Source of the DNA: Undibacterium_A arcticum
GTDB taxonomy: Bacteria; Pseudomonadota; Gammaproteobacteria; Burkholderiales; Burkholderiaceae_D
NCBI RefSeq assembly: GCF_042660705.1
Contig: NZ_JBHSUQ010000001.1
Strand: one strand, 5' to 3'
Length of the DNA stretch: 64,000 nt
Positions 36,214-46,127 of the stretch are shown piece by piece (within the stretch, counting starts at the first letter, position 1; every line of letters starts with the position of its first letter). A program made the translations under genes and the position numbers. The notes under the pieces are model-generated. The model saw nothing but the letters and a program-made list of their open reading frames with translations, did not search any database and had not been told where the DNA came from.

Positions 36214-37712
36214 ATGAAAATGCGCATTCAATTTTTCGCTTCCCTTGGTAAAACCTTGTCCGCCGCCGTGCTTGGCACATCGGTCATATTTTTCGCGCCG
36301 GCGCTGTGCGGCGTTGCGACGCCCGCAGTTGCCGCAGTATCGGTAGCCGGTTTGCCCGACTTTACCGAACTGGTCGAGAAAACCGGGCCGGCCGTGGTCA
36401 ATATCCGCACCACTGAAAAAATCAAGACGCCACAAGGCATGCCTGGCGCCGACGATGAAGACATGCAGGAATTCTTCCGCCGCTTCTTCGGTGTGCCGAT
36501 GCCGCGCCAGCCAGGGCCCAAAGAAGCGCCGCGCGGCCGCAAACAGGTTCCGCCGCAGCAGGAAGAAGAAGTTCAGCGTGGGGTCGGCTCCGGCTTCATT
36601 ATTTCGGCTGATGGGTATGTCTTGACCAACGCGCACGTGGTCGACGGTGCCGACGAGGTCTACGTCAAGTTGACAGACAAGCGCGAATTCAAGGCCAAGA
36701 TCATCGGCGTAGACAAGCGTACCGACGTCGCCCTGGTCAAGGTGGACGGTGCCAATCTGCCGCGCCTCACGCTGGGTGATTCGGACAAGATCAAGGTTGG
36801 CGAGTGGGTAATCGCGATCGGTTCGCCGTTTGATCTGGACAATACCGTCACTGCCGGGATCGTGTCGGCCAAAGCCCGTGACACCGGCGATTACCTGCCG
36901 CTGATCCAGACCGACGTTGCGGTCAATCCCGGAAATTCGGGCGGTCCGCTGATCAATATGCGCGGTGAAGTCATCGGCATCAATTCACAGATTTATAGCC
37001 GTTCGGGTGGCTATATGGGGATTTCGTTTGCAGTGCCGATCGATGAAGCGATGCGCGTGGCAGATCAGCTGAAAGCCTCAGGTCGGGTTACGCGTGGCCG
37101 GCTCGGCGTGCAGATCGGCGAAGTCAACCGCGATGTGGCCGAATCGCTCGGCTTGCCGAAGGCGCAAGGTGCGCTGGTGGCGCGGGTTGAAACCGGCAGC
37201 CCTGCCGAAAAGGCAGGATTGGAGGCAGGTGACATTATCCTCAAATTCAACGGCGTGTCGATCGACAAAGCCTCCGACCTGCCGCGCCTGGTGGGCGGCA
37301 CCAAACCCGGCACGCGCTCGACCCTGACACTGTGGCGCAAGGGGGTGACGCGCGACGTCAGCCTGGTCGTGACCGAGCTGGAAGTCGAAAAACAGGCGAA
37401 AAAGGACGACAAGAAATCGAAACAGGAGCAGGTCGCGAACGCCCTCGGCCTGAACGTCAGTGACTTGACTGACGCGCAGAAAAAGGAACTGGCGCCAACC
37501 ACCGGCGTGCTCGTCGATGCGGCGGAAGGTGCCGCCGCACGTGCCGGACTGCGCGCCGGCGACATCATTCTGCGTCTGAACAATACCGATATCAAGGACG
37601 CTCAGCAGTTCAACGGACTGGTAGCGAAGCTCGATCGCAAGAAATGGCGGCTTTGCTGGTGCGGCGCGGAGACACTTCGCAGTTCGTGTCGATTAGGCCG
37701 AGTGCGAGCTAA
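36214..37712 (+). CDS. mucD: Periplasmic serine protease MucD/DegP, frameshifted end
   Basis: About 499 residues. Signal peptide (LSAAVLGTSVIFFAPALCG). Catalytic triad in LTNAHVV (His), TDVALVK (Asp) and NPGNSGGPL (Ser). Two PDZ domains follow (from GVQIGEVNRD and GVLVDAAEGA). The start is the ATG at 36214; the upstream TTG at 36187 overlaps rseB. The AAA at 37642-37644 should be four A, giving the end KKMAALLVRRGDTSQF and a TAA at 37712. Last gene of the sigma-E operon. Confidence 0.94.
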
Positions 37713-37865
37713 TACGTACTAACACGTGAAATTCGCGGACGTAGCAAGCATTGGGCTGCAGGTCGCTTTCGCGCCTGCGGCCCCTTAAATTATATTGTCG
37801 TGATTGCCGTGATTGCGATCCGACCTGACATTCTCCATATCCGCTGATGTACCTTTGACCCCGCC

Positions 37866-38138
37866 ATGCACTTCATCTTGTATTCCCGGTCTTATTGCCA
37901 TCTATGTGAAGACATGCTGCAGGCGTTGCAGCCATTGCAGTCCGACTACGCGTTTACACTCGATGTGGTCGATGTCGATGCCGATGACACGCTGCTGGCG
38001 CAATATGATGAGCTGGTGCCGGTACTGGTGGCGCAACGTGGCGCTGCCGCGCAGCCGGTGTTCCATGAGCAGTTGTGCCACTATTTTCTGGACGAGGCGC
38101 GAGTCAGGGCGTATTTGGTAGGGCAGCCGGCGGCATGA
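37866..38138 (+). CDS. Glutaredoxin-like protein (DUF836)
   Basis: 90 residues: MHFILYSRSYCHLCEDMLQA has a CxxC at residues 11-14 and a thioredoxin-like fold (VDVDADDTLLAQYDELVPVL, with the cis-Pro). It sits between mucD and lepA, a common arrangement in betaproteobacteria. Redox partner unknown. Confidence 0.88.
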   Translation: MHFILYSRSYCHLCEDMLQALQPLQSDYAFTLDVVDVDADDTLLAQYDELVPVLVAQRGAAAQPVFHEQLCHYFLDEARVRAYLVGQPAA

Positions 38139-38190
38139 TGAGCTGTGTCGCGGCGGCTGCGTTTGTCGCAGGGGTCACAAAAAATCATTG

Positions 38191-38267
38191 GAATATACTG
38201 GCGTATGTATATTTTGACGCCCTTTAGATTCAAGGGCGATGGTCGATTTTCTTGGTATACCCCCCAT
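38191..38267 (+). repeat. 77-bp dispersed intergenic repeat, copy 5
   Basis: Begins GAATATACTGGCGTATGTAT and ends GGTATACCCCCCAT. It lies in the 494-bp gap before lepA. The rest of that gap (38268-38480) has no gene I can support. Confidence 0.65.
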
Positions 38268-38483
38268 AACTCTAGTAAAGCAGGTTCTGGAGATTGCGCC
38301 GCGCAGGTTGCGTCGCGCAGGCTGGCAAGAGTTGGCATCGCATCGCGTTCCGGCGCGGCGCACCGAATGGACCGTCGCCGGAACACGGCTGACAGCGCGT
38401 CGTTTCCGCGGTTTGGAAGGGGTTTGAACATCGCGACCAGGCGTCTGACCCGGATAACACAGCCTTTCCCCCCCTGAAATCCG

Positions 38484-38557
38484 GTAAAATGCGTGGTCGA
38501 ACAAGCTTGTCGTAAAGGCGCTCGCCTAGGGGTCAACCCTGCTCGGAGCGCCTTTTT
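38484..38557 (+). ncRNA. Putative short leader RNA or sRNA ending in a terminator, upstream of lepA
   Basis: A -10-like TAAAAT (38484-38489) is followed ~25 bp on by AAGGCGCTC ... GAGCGCCTT with an inner AGGG/CCCT stem, then six T (end 38557). A transcript of about 65 nt would end 75 bp before the lepA start. This could be attenuation of lepA, or an independent sRNA. No -35 box is clear. Confidence 0.4.
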
Positions 38558-38632
38558 TGTGATCGCCGCCAATCGACCGCATTTCCCGAATTTCAGTTAA
38601 TCGCACCAGTTACCGCACTAGTTAATTAGTTA

Positions 38633-40426
38633 ATGAACAATATTCGCAATTTCTCGATCATCGCCCATATCGACCATGGCAAATCCACGCTCGCTGATCG
38701 CATTATCCAGTTGTGCGGCGGCCTGTCTGACCGCGAGATGGGGGCGCAGGTCCTCGATTCGATGGATATCGAGCGCGAGCGGGGCATCACGATCAAGGCT
38801 CAGACCGCGGCGCTGATGTACAAGGCGCGCGACGGCCAGACCTATAACCTGAACCTGATCGATACCCCGGGACACGTCGATTTCAGCTACGAAGTCAGTC
38901 GCTCGCTGTCGGCCTGCGAAGGCGCGCTGCTGGTGGTCGACGCTTCCCAGGGGGTCGAGGCACAAACCGTCGCCAACTGCTATACCGCACTCGACCTTGG
39001 CGTCGAAGTGGTGCCGGTGTTGAACAAGATCGATTTACCGAATGCCGATCCGGCGAATGCGATTGCGGAAATCGAGGACGTGATCGGCATCGACGCGACC
39101 AACGCAGTGCACTGTTCGGCCAAGACCGGACTGGGCGTGCAGGATGTGCTGGAATCGCTGATTGCGCTGGTGCCGCCGCCCAAGGGCGATCCGACCGCGC
39201 CGTTGCAGGCGTTGATCGTCGATTCCTGGTTCGACAACTACGTCGGCGTCGTGATGCTGGTGCGCGTGATCAACGGTACCCTGCGTCCAAAAGACAAGAT
39301 TCTGCTGATGGCGAGCGGTACTCAGCATCTGGTCGAAAGCGTCGGTGTATTTACGCCGAAATCGTTATCGCGTGACACGCTGTCGGCTGGTCAGGTCGGT
39401 TTCATCATCGCGGGCATCAAGGAGTTGAAGGCCGCCAAGGTGGGTGACACCGTGACTTTGGCCGGCAAACCGGCGACCGAACCGCTGCCAGGCTTCAAGG
39501 AAATACAGCCGCAGGTGTTCGCAGGCCTGTTCCCGGTCGAGGCCAATCAATATGATGCGCTGCGCGATTCGCTTGAAAAGTTGAAGCTGAACGACGCTGC
39601 GTTGCAGTACGAGCCGGAGGTTTCGCAGGCGCTCGGCTTTGGCTTCCGCTGCGGCTTCCTGGGCCTGTTGCACATGGAAATTGTGCAAGAGCGGCTGGAA
39701 CGTGAATTCGACATGGACCTGATCACCACCGCGCCGACCGTAGTGTATGAGGTCGTGCTGCACAACGGCAAGGTGATCAATGTCGACAATCCATCAAAGA
39801 TGCCGGACCCGCCTAGCATCGAGGAAGTGCGGGAGCCGATCGTCACGGTCAATCTGTATATGCCGCAGGAATACGTTGGTTCCGTCATCACGCTATGCAC
39901 GCAGAAACGCGGTGTCCAGCGCGACATGACCTACCACGGCAAGCAGGTCAAGCTGGTGTACGAAATGCCGATGGCGGAAATCGTGCTCGATTTCTTCGAC
40001 AAGCTGAAATCCACCTCGCGTGGCTATGCGTCGATGGACTACGAGTTCAAGGAATACCGGCCATCCGACGTGGTCAAGGTCGACATGCTGATCAACGGCG
40101 AGCGGGTGGACGCACTGGCGATCATCGTGCATCGTTCCAACAGCCAGTTCCGCGGTCGTGCGGTCGCCGCCAAGATGCGTGAACTGATTCCGCGTCAGAT
40201 GTTCGACGTGGCGATCCAGGCGACCATTGGTTCGAATATCATCTCGCGCGAGAACGTCAAGGCGCTGCGCAAGAACGTGCTGGCCAAATGTTACGGTGGC
40301 GATATCAGCCGCAAACGCAAGCTGCTGGAAAAACAGAAGGCCGGCAAGAAGCGCATGAAACAAGTCGGCTCGGTCGAGATCCCGCAAGAAGCATTTTTGG
40401 CAATCCTACAAGTGGACGAGAAATGA
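38633..40426 (+). CDS. lepA: Elongation factor 4 (LepA)
   Basis: 597-residue translational GTPase. G1 AHIDHGKSTLADRI, G3 DTPGHVDF, G4 NKIDLP, and the LepA-specific C-terminal domain (GSNIISRENVKALRKNV, AKCYGGDISRKRKLLEKQ). Intact, full length. The stop overlaps the lepB start. Confidence 0.98.
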   Translation: MNNIRNFSIIAHIDHGKSTLADRIIQLCGGLSDREMGAQVLDSMDIERERGITIKAQTAALMYKARDGQTYNLNLIDTPGHVDFSYEVSRSLSACEGALLVVDASQGVEAQTVANCYTALDLGVEVVPVLNKIDLPNADPANAIAEIEDVIGIDATNAVHCSAKTGLGVQDVLESLIALVPPPKGDPTAPLQALIVDSWFDNYVGVVMLVRVINGTLRPKDKILLMASGTQHLVESVGVFTPKSLSRDTLSAGQVGFIIAGIKELKAAKVGDTVTLAGKPATEPLPGFKEIQPQVFAGLFPVEANQYDALRDSLEKLKLNDAALQYEPEVSQALGFGFRCGFLGLLHMEIVQERLEREFDMDLITTAPTVVYEVVLHNGKVINVDNPSKMPDPPSIEEVREPIVTVNLYMPQEYVGSVITLCTQKRGVQRDMTYHGKQVKLVYEMPMAEIVLDFFDKLKSTSRGYASMDYEFKEYRPSDVVKVDMLINGERVDALAIIVHRSNSQFRGRAVAAKMRELIPRQMFDVAIQATIGSNIISRENVKALRKNVLAKCYGGDISRKRKLLEKQKAGKKRMKQVGSVEIPQEAFLAILQVDEK

Positions 40427-41334
40427 ACCTGCAAGCAATCCTGGGTAATTTTGCATTAATTTTGTTCGTATTAATGGTGGGTACCGGCATCATCTGGTTC
40501 CTCGATGTGTTCTATCTGGCCAAACAGCGGCGCGTCAGGGCCGATACGGCGTTGCGGGAATTCGATGCGCGCAATCTCAAGCTGAGCGGTGAAGGCATCA
40601 AGTTGCAGGAGAGCGGGCGCGCCGCCATGCAAGCCAATCTGCTCAAGCAACCAGCCTGGATCGAGTATTCGGGCAGTTTTTTTCCGGTCATCGCACTGGT
40701 GTTTTTCCTGCGTTCGTTCTTGTATGAGCCGTTCAAGATTCCATCGAGCTCGATGGTTCCGACCTTGCAGATCGGTGATTTGATTTTGGTCAATAAATTC
40801 ACCTATGGCATACGCCTGCCCATCATCAACAAGAAAATCGTCGACGTGAACCATCCGCAGCGCGGCGACGTGATGGTATTCAAATATCCGGAAGATCCGT
40901 CGCTCGATTACATCAAGCGCGTGGTCGGCGTGCCGGGTGATAAAATAGTGTATAAAAACAAGCGATTAACGGTAAATGGTAAAGGAGTTTCTTACCAGCC
41001 GCTGCCGGATTATCTGGATGAAGAGCGCCTCAGCTACTCCAAGCAATTTAGCGAAAATCTGCTCGGCGTCGACCACAAGATACTGAACGACGAGCAGGCA
41101 CCGGCCTATGTGCCGAATCCGCATAACTTTCCGCAGCGCGAGTTATGCGGCTACAACGATGAAGGTTTTGCCTGTACGGTACCAACTGGACAATACTTCA
41201 TGATGGGGGATAATCGCGATAACAGTCTCGACAGCCGCTATTGGGGCTTCGTGCCCGATCAAAATATTGTCGGAAAAGCATTTTTTGTCTGGATGAATCT
41301 GAGTAACATCAAGCGCATCGGCAGTTTTCAATAA
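40423..41334 (+). CDS. lepB: Signal peptidase I
   Basis: 303 residues. Two N-terminal membrane segments; catalytic Ser in PSSSMVPTLQIGD; Lys in YIKRVVGVPGDK; box E GDNRDNSLDSRYWGFVP. Cleaves signal peptides at the periplasmic face. ATGA overlap with lepA sets the start. Confidence 0.97.
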   Translation: MNLQAILGNFALILFVLMVGTGIIWFLDVFYLAKQRRVRADTALREFDARNLKLSGEGIKLQESGRAAMQANLLKQPAWIEYSGSFFPVIALVFFLRSFLYEPFKIPSSSMVPTLQIGDLILVNKFTYGIRLPIINKKIVDVNHPQRGDVMVFKYPEDPSLDYIKRVVGVPGDKIVYKNKRLTVNGKGVSYQPLPDYLDEERLSYSKQFSENLLGVDHKILNDEQAPAYVPNPHNFPQRELCGYNDEGFACTVPTGQYFMMGDNRDNSLDSRYWGFVPDQNIVGKAFFVWMNLSNIKRIGSFQ

Positions 41335-41355
41335 GTCAAACAGGGGAGCGAATCA

Positions 41356-41739
41356 ATGCATTACGGGTCAAAGTATCAGCAGCGCGGTGTCTCACTGGTT
41401 GGCTTGATTGTTATACTGGCCATCATTGGGATGATCGCCGTACTCGGCATGAAGGTAGTTCCGACCGTTATCGAATACAACTCGATCAAGAAGGCGATCG
41501 TGTCAGCCAAATCGGCCGGCACCACGGTGCGCGAGATTCAGTCGGCTTTCGATCGGCAGGCCGATGTCGGCTACATCGATTCGATCCACGGCAAGGACCT
41601 GGACATCAGCAAGGATGGCGAGCAGGTGGAAGTGAGCTTTGCCTACCAGAAGAAGATCCAGTTGTTCGTACCGGTCAGCCTGCTGATCGAATACAGCGGC
41701 ACGACCGCGAATAAATCAACCAGGAAAGCGGTCGAGTGA
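41356..41739 (+). CDS. DUF4845 protein with pilin-like N-terminus
   Basis: 127 residues: QQRGVSLVGLIVILAIIGMI has the look of a prepilin-type hydrophobic helix with the G-V/F-S-L start; the remainder (AFDRQADVGYIDSIHGKDLD) is a small periplasmic domain. It is always found between lepB and rnc in betaproteobacteria. Function unknown. Confidence 0.88.
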   Translation: MHYGSKYQQRGVSLVGLIVILAIIGMIAVLGMKVVPTVIEYNSIKKAIVSAKSAGTTVREIQSAFDRQADVGYIDSIHGKDLDISKDGEQVEVSFAYQKKIQLFVPVSLLIEYSGTTANKSTRKAVE

Positions 41740-41752
41740 CCGCCACAGCTTT

Positions 41753-42747
41753 ATGGATGTAATGTTATTGCAAAATCGGCTAGGCCATACGTTCAAGGAC
41801 ACTGCGTTGCTGCAGCAAGCCCTGACGCATCGCAGCCATAGCGGCTTGCATAACGAACGGCTGGAATTTCTCGGCGATTCCGTCCTGAACTGTGTGGTGG
41901 CGTCGCTGCTGTATGAGCGCTACAGCGATATCGATGAAGGCGATCTTTCGCGCGTGCGCGCGAATCTGGTCAAACAGCAGTCACTGTATGAAATTGCGCA
42001 GCGGCTGGAGCTGTCCCAGTTTACGGCTGGGTGAGGGCGAGTTGAAGTCGGGCGGTTTCCGGCGCCCGTCGATCCTGGCCGATACGCTGGAGGCCTTGCT
42101 AGGCGCCATTTTCCTGGACGACGGCTTCAACGCGGCACGCGATGTGATCCGTGCGCTGTACATCCCGATCCTGGAGTCGGTCGACCCGAAGACACTCGGC
42201 AAGGACGCCAAGACACTGTTGCAGGAATACCTGCAAAGCAAAAAAATCGCGTTACCGCAATACAATGTGGTGGCTACCCACGGCGCTGCCCATAGCCAGG
42301 AATTCGAGATTGAATGTCTGGTGCCAAAGCTGGACATCAAGGTGTTCGGCACTGGCGGCAGCCGGCGCGCCGGCGAACAGGCGGCAGCCAAGCTGGCGTT
42401 GGAAATGGCGCTGGCCGCATTGGTGAAGACCCCCGGTGCGACCCGCAAGAGCAAGCCGCGCACGTCGCAGTTGAAGCTGGCCGGCATTGCCACGATTCAG
42501 CCAGACGCGGCAGTGCCCGTGCCCAAACACACTGTGCAGAGCGCGCAGCATGGCGCGAAGACCGAACCCAAAAAAAGAACACAAGCACGACGGCAAGCAG
42601 GTCAATGCCACTGATATCAAGGCTGACGCAAAAAGCGAGCCAAAAAGCGAGCCAAAGAGCGACATCCGTGCCCACGCGAAGGAAAGCTCGCATGCGCCAG
42701 CCGAGCCGACTGCATCCGCCAACATCACACAAACGAAGACAGCATGA
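41753..42747 (+). CDS. rnc: Ribonuclease III, two frameshifts, long lysine-rich tail
   Basis: Double-strand RNA endonuclease. Signature NERLEFLGDSVLNCVVAS. After a 2-base break at about 42022 (QFLRLGEGE restored), ADTLEALLGAIFLDDGF and the dsRBD (KTLLQEYLQSKKIALPQYNV ... GSRRAGEQAAAKLAL) follow. A tail of ~95 residues rich in K, S, A runs past the usual end; in it the A7 run at 42570-42576 shifts the frame again, and correction takes the end to 42747, overlapping era by the ATGA. Without correction it ends at 42614. Confidence 0.92.
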
Positions 42748-43656
42748 CCGATTCCGCCTCAGATTCCACATCAACTACGCCATTTCGTTGCGGTTATATT
42801 GCGATCGTCGGGCGCCCCAACGTCGGCAAGTCGACGCTGATGAACGTGCTGATCGGCGCCAAGGTCAGTATTACGTCGCGCAAGGCACAGACCACGCGTC
42901 ATCGGATCACTGGCATCCAGACCGTCCCCGGTGCACAATTCATCTACGTCGATACGCCGGGCTTTCAGACGCGCCATTCAAATCCGCTCAACAAAACGCT
43001 GAACAAGACTGTCACCAACACACTGATCTCGTCCGACGTGATCCTGTATGTGATCGAAGCGGGGACCTTCGGCCCGGCGGATCAGCAGGTGCTGGACCAG
43101 ATTCCGAACGACGTGCCCTGCATCCTGGTCATCAATAAATCCGACCGCGTCAAGGACAAGGCGGTGCTGCTGCCATTCGCACAGCAGATCGCCGCCAAGC
43201 ACGATTTCGGCAGTGGTGCCGGTGTCGGCCAAGCTGAGCTTTCAGCTCGATAATTTGCAAGGCGAGATCAAGCGCCTGCTGCCGGAAAATCAGCCGGTCT
43301 TTGGCGAGGACGATATTACCGACCGCAGCGAGAAATTCCTGGCGTCCGAAATCGTGCGTGAAAAACTGTTTCGCTTTGTCGGCGATGAGCTGCCCTATAC
43401 CAGCACGGTACTGATCGAGAAGTTCGAGCAGGAAGGCGATTTGCGCCGCGTGTTCGCCGCGATCCTGGTCGAGCGCGACACCCACAAATCGATGGTGATC
43501 GGCAACAAGGGGGCACGCCTGAAGGACATCTCGACCCAGGCCCGGCTCGACATGGAAAAGCTGTTCGGCGGCCCGGTGTATCTGGAAATCTGGGTCAAGG
43601 TCAAATCCGGCTGGGCTGACAACGAAGCCGGCTTGCGCGCCTACGGCTACGAGTAA
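42744..43656 (+). CDS. era: GTPase Era, one frameshift
   Basis: 16S rRNA-binding GTPase for 30S maturation. G1 GRPNVGKSTLMNVL, G3 VDTPGFQT, G4 VINKSDRV, then the KH domain (ERDTHKSMVIGNKGARLKDI). The frame shifts near 43210 (ACGATTTCGGCAGTGG), where two more bases restore V-V-P-V-S-A-K. Corrected length ~304 residues. Essential. Confidence 0.95.
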
Positions 43657-43701
43657 ACGATGTACGACGGCACTGCAACAGCCTGAACGGCACATTGTGC
43701 A

Positions 43702-44612
43702 ATGGACCTGACCCCTGCCGACGTGACATCCTCAGCGGACGCTCACTCCGTTCCCATCGACACCAATGCGGCCACAGCAGTGGCGGCATCAGCCCGATCC
43801 GTCACCGATGACGGCCCGGCGCAACCGACAGCCATACCAAAAGACGAGCGCTCCGGCGCGCTAGCCGGCGCAAGCGGCCAGCGAAGCAGGGCGCCGACCA
43901 AAGAGCTGCGCATCAGCGGCCAGCCGGGCTTCGTCCTGCACAGCTACCCCTACAAGGAAACCAGCCTGATCGTCGACATGCTGACGCGCGACCATGGCCG
44001 CGTCGCGCTGGTGGCCAAGGGCGCCAAGCGACCGCTGTCGAAGCTGCGCGGGGTTTGCAGACCTTTCAACCGCTGTCGATCGGCTGGAGCGGCAAATCGG
44101 AGTTGCGCACGCTGACGGTGGCGGAATGGGTTGGCGGTCTGCTGCCGCTGGAAAAATCGGCGCTGCTCAGCGGCTTTTACCTCAATGAACTGCTGGTCAA
44201 GCTGTTGGCGCGTGACGATCCGCATCCCGGGTTGTTTGACCACTACGTCGCGACGCTCAATCAATTGGCGCATGGCGAATCACCGCCGATCGTGCTGCGC
44301 AAATTCGAACGCGCGTTACTGAAAGAGACCGGCGTCGCCGGCGACTTTACCATCTGCACCGTGACCGGGCAGAAGCTGCAGCCGGACCTGCTGTATGTGG
44401 TCGATCCGGAACGTGGTCCGCGTCCGGCGATGGGGGCGGACCAGTGGCCGCGCGTCGCCGGCAAGACCCTGCTCGACATGGAACGCGAAGATTATTCTGA
44501 TGCAAGCACCCAGATACAGAGCAAGTTTCTGATGCGTTTCCTGCTGGCGCATCATCTGGGCGGTGTGCCGCTCAACACACGACAGATCTTGCTTGATTTG
44601 ATGCAGTTATGA
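43702..44612 (+). CDS. recO: DNA repair protein RecO, one frameshift
   Basis: Recombination mediator of the RecFOR pathway. OB-fold start GFVLHSYPYKETSLIVDMLT, then GRVALVAKGAKRP; after the break the zinc-like/helical part FLLAHHLGGVPLNTRQILLD. A long N-terminal extension (~70 residues, A/S/T/D-rich) precedes the domain, so the true start may be downstream. The TTT at 44054-44056 should be four T (GVLQTFQPLSIGW). Corrected length ~303 residues. Confidence 0.9.
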
Positions 44613-44828
44613 GCAGTAATTTGGCTATATACTCCTGACATTTACATCGCATTCCGCAATTAAATGAAGAGGAGTTGATATATACTCCTTGGAAATAAGT
44701 AAAAAATTGGTGGCAGTGGCGGTGGCGGAGCCGGGATGCGCAAGGCCTCAGTAAATTTGCACTGCATTCATCCGAACCGTCTGCAACCTGGTCTGCAACT
44801 TAGTCAGTAGCTCAGTCAACAACTTAGT

Positions 44829-44876
44829 CAGCAAATTCATCAGCAAATTCATCAGTAAATTCATCAGCAAATATCG
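44829..44876. repeat. 12-bp tandem repeat ahead of pdxJ
   Basis: Four units of CAGCAAATTCAT (last one partly changed), preceded by related CAACTTAGTCAG-type sequence from ~44780. The 275-bp gap before pdxJ holds no ORF. Two TATATACTCC motifs at 44634 and 44676 recall the 77-bp repeat's end. Confidence 0.8.
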
Positions 44877-44887
44877 AGCACAATCCC

Positions 44888-45652
44888 ATGAGCTTCCTGC
44901 AGCCGAGCAATCCCGCCCTCGAATTGGGCGTCAATATCGATCATGTCGCCACCTTGCGCAATGCGCGCGGCACCAGCTACCCGGACCCGGCGCAGGCGGC
45001 GTTGCAGGCGGAAGAGGCGGGCGCCGACGTGATCACGCTGCATTTGCGGGAGGATCGCCGCCACATCAGGGACGCCGACGTCGAAGCGATTCGCCCACAA
45101 CTGCGCACCCGGATGAATCTGGAATCGGCAGTCACCAGCGAAATGATCGATTTTGCCTGTCGCATCAAGCCGCAGGACGCCTGTCTGGTGCCTGAGCGCC
45201 GGGCCGAGGTGACGACCGAGGGCGGCCTCGACGTGGTGCGTTATTTCCCGCAAGTGCAGGCCGCAGTCAAACAACTGCAGGCGGAAGGCATCCGCGTCAG
45301 CCTGTTCATCGATGCCGATGCGGCGCAGATCCAGGCGGCGGTGGAGGCCGGCGCGCCGGTCATCGAGCTGCACACCGGACGCTATGCCGACGCCCACTCC
45401 GCCGCCGAGCAGCAACAGCAACTGGAACGGGTCCGGCAGGGCGTGCTCGAAGGGGTGCGCCGCGGCCTCAAGGTCAATGCCGGTCACGGCCTGCACTACA
45501 GCAATGTGCAGGCGATCGCAGCGATTGCCGATATCGCCGAACTCAACATCGGCCACGCGATCGTTGCGCACGCGGTATTCGTTGGCTGGCAAAATGCGGT
45601 GCGCGAGATGAAGGCCATCATGCACAGCGCGCGGTTGGCGGCGCGTGCCTGA
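44888..45652 (+). CDS. pdxJ: Pyridoxine 5'-phosphate synthase
   Basis: 254 residues, TIM barrel joining 1-amino-acetone-3-phosphate and DXP. Seen: LGVNIDHVATLRNARGTSYP (substrate loop), ADVITLHLREDRRHI, and GLKVNAGHGLHYSNV. Works in vitamin B6 synthesis. Intact, and next to acpS as in many proteobacteria. Confidence 0.97.
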   Translation: MSFLQPSNPALELGVNIDHVATLRNARGTSYPDPAQAALQAEEAGADVITLHLREDRRHIRDADVEAIRPQLRTRMNLESAVTSEMIDFACRIKPQDACLVPERRAEVTTEGGLDVVRYFPQVQAAVKQLQAEGIRVSLFIDADAAQIQAAVEAGAPVIELHTGRYADAHSAAEQQQQLERVRQGVLEGVRRGLKVNAGHGLHYSNVQAIAAIADIAELNIGHAIVAHAVFVGWQNAVREMKAIMHSARLAARA

Positions 45653-45673
45653 ATCCCCTGAACGGGAGCGAAC

Positions 45674-46078
45674 ATGATCTACGGCATCGGCACCGATATC
45701 ATCAAGATCGCACGGATCGAGGCGGCGCTGGCGCGCAACGGCGAACGCTTCGCGCAGAAAATCCTGGGACCGCAAGAGATGGAAAAATACCTGCAGCGCA
45801 AGGCCAAGGTCGAAGCGCGCGGACTGCGCTTTCTGGCTACCCGTTTCGCTGCCAAGGAAGCGTTTTCAAAAGCGATCGGTCTCGGCATGCGCATGCCGAT
45901 GCACTGGCGCGCGATGCAGACGCTGAATGCGCCGGGTGGCCGGCCGGTGGTGGTGACCAGCGGTGCGCTGGAAGAATTCATGCAGGAAAACAAGCTGAAG
46001 GCGCAGGTCTCGATTACCGATGAAGAAGAATATGCGGTCGCCTTTGTAATAGTCGAGAAAATCGGTCATCCCGCCTGA
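45674..46078 (+). CDS. acpS: Holo-[acyl-carrier-protein] synthase
   Basis: 134 residues. MIYGIGTDIIKIARIEAAL with the Mg-binding Asp, and RFAAKEAFSKAIGLGM with the Glu/Lys. Transfers phosphopantetheine from CoA to AcpP. Starts 21 bp after pdxJ behind GGGAGCG. Confidence 0.97.
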   Translation: MIYGIGTDIIKIARIEAALARNGERFAQKILGPQEMEKYLQRKAKVEARGLRFLATRFAAKEAFSKAIGLGMRMPMHWRAMQTLNAPGGRPVVVTSGALEEFMQENKLKAQVSITDEEEYAVAFVIVEKIGHPA

Positions 46079-46127
46079 TTGGCGCAATGATGGGTGCCGG
46101 GAAAATCGGGAATATTAAGAGAAAATA

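Noticed and set aside
44613..44700. Seventh copy of the 77-bp repeat
   Set aside because: Two TATATACTCC motifs are present, but the conserved ATACTGG-GTAT end is not.
44829..44876. CRISPR-like repeat array
   Set aside because: Units are 12 bp and contiguous with no spacers; no cas gene is present.
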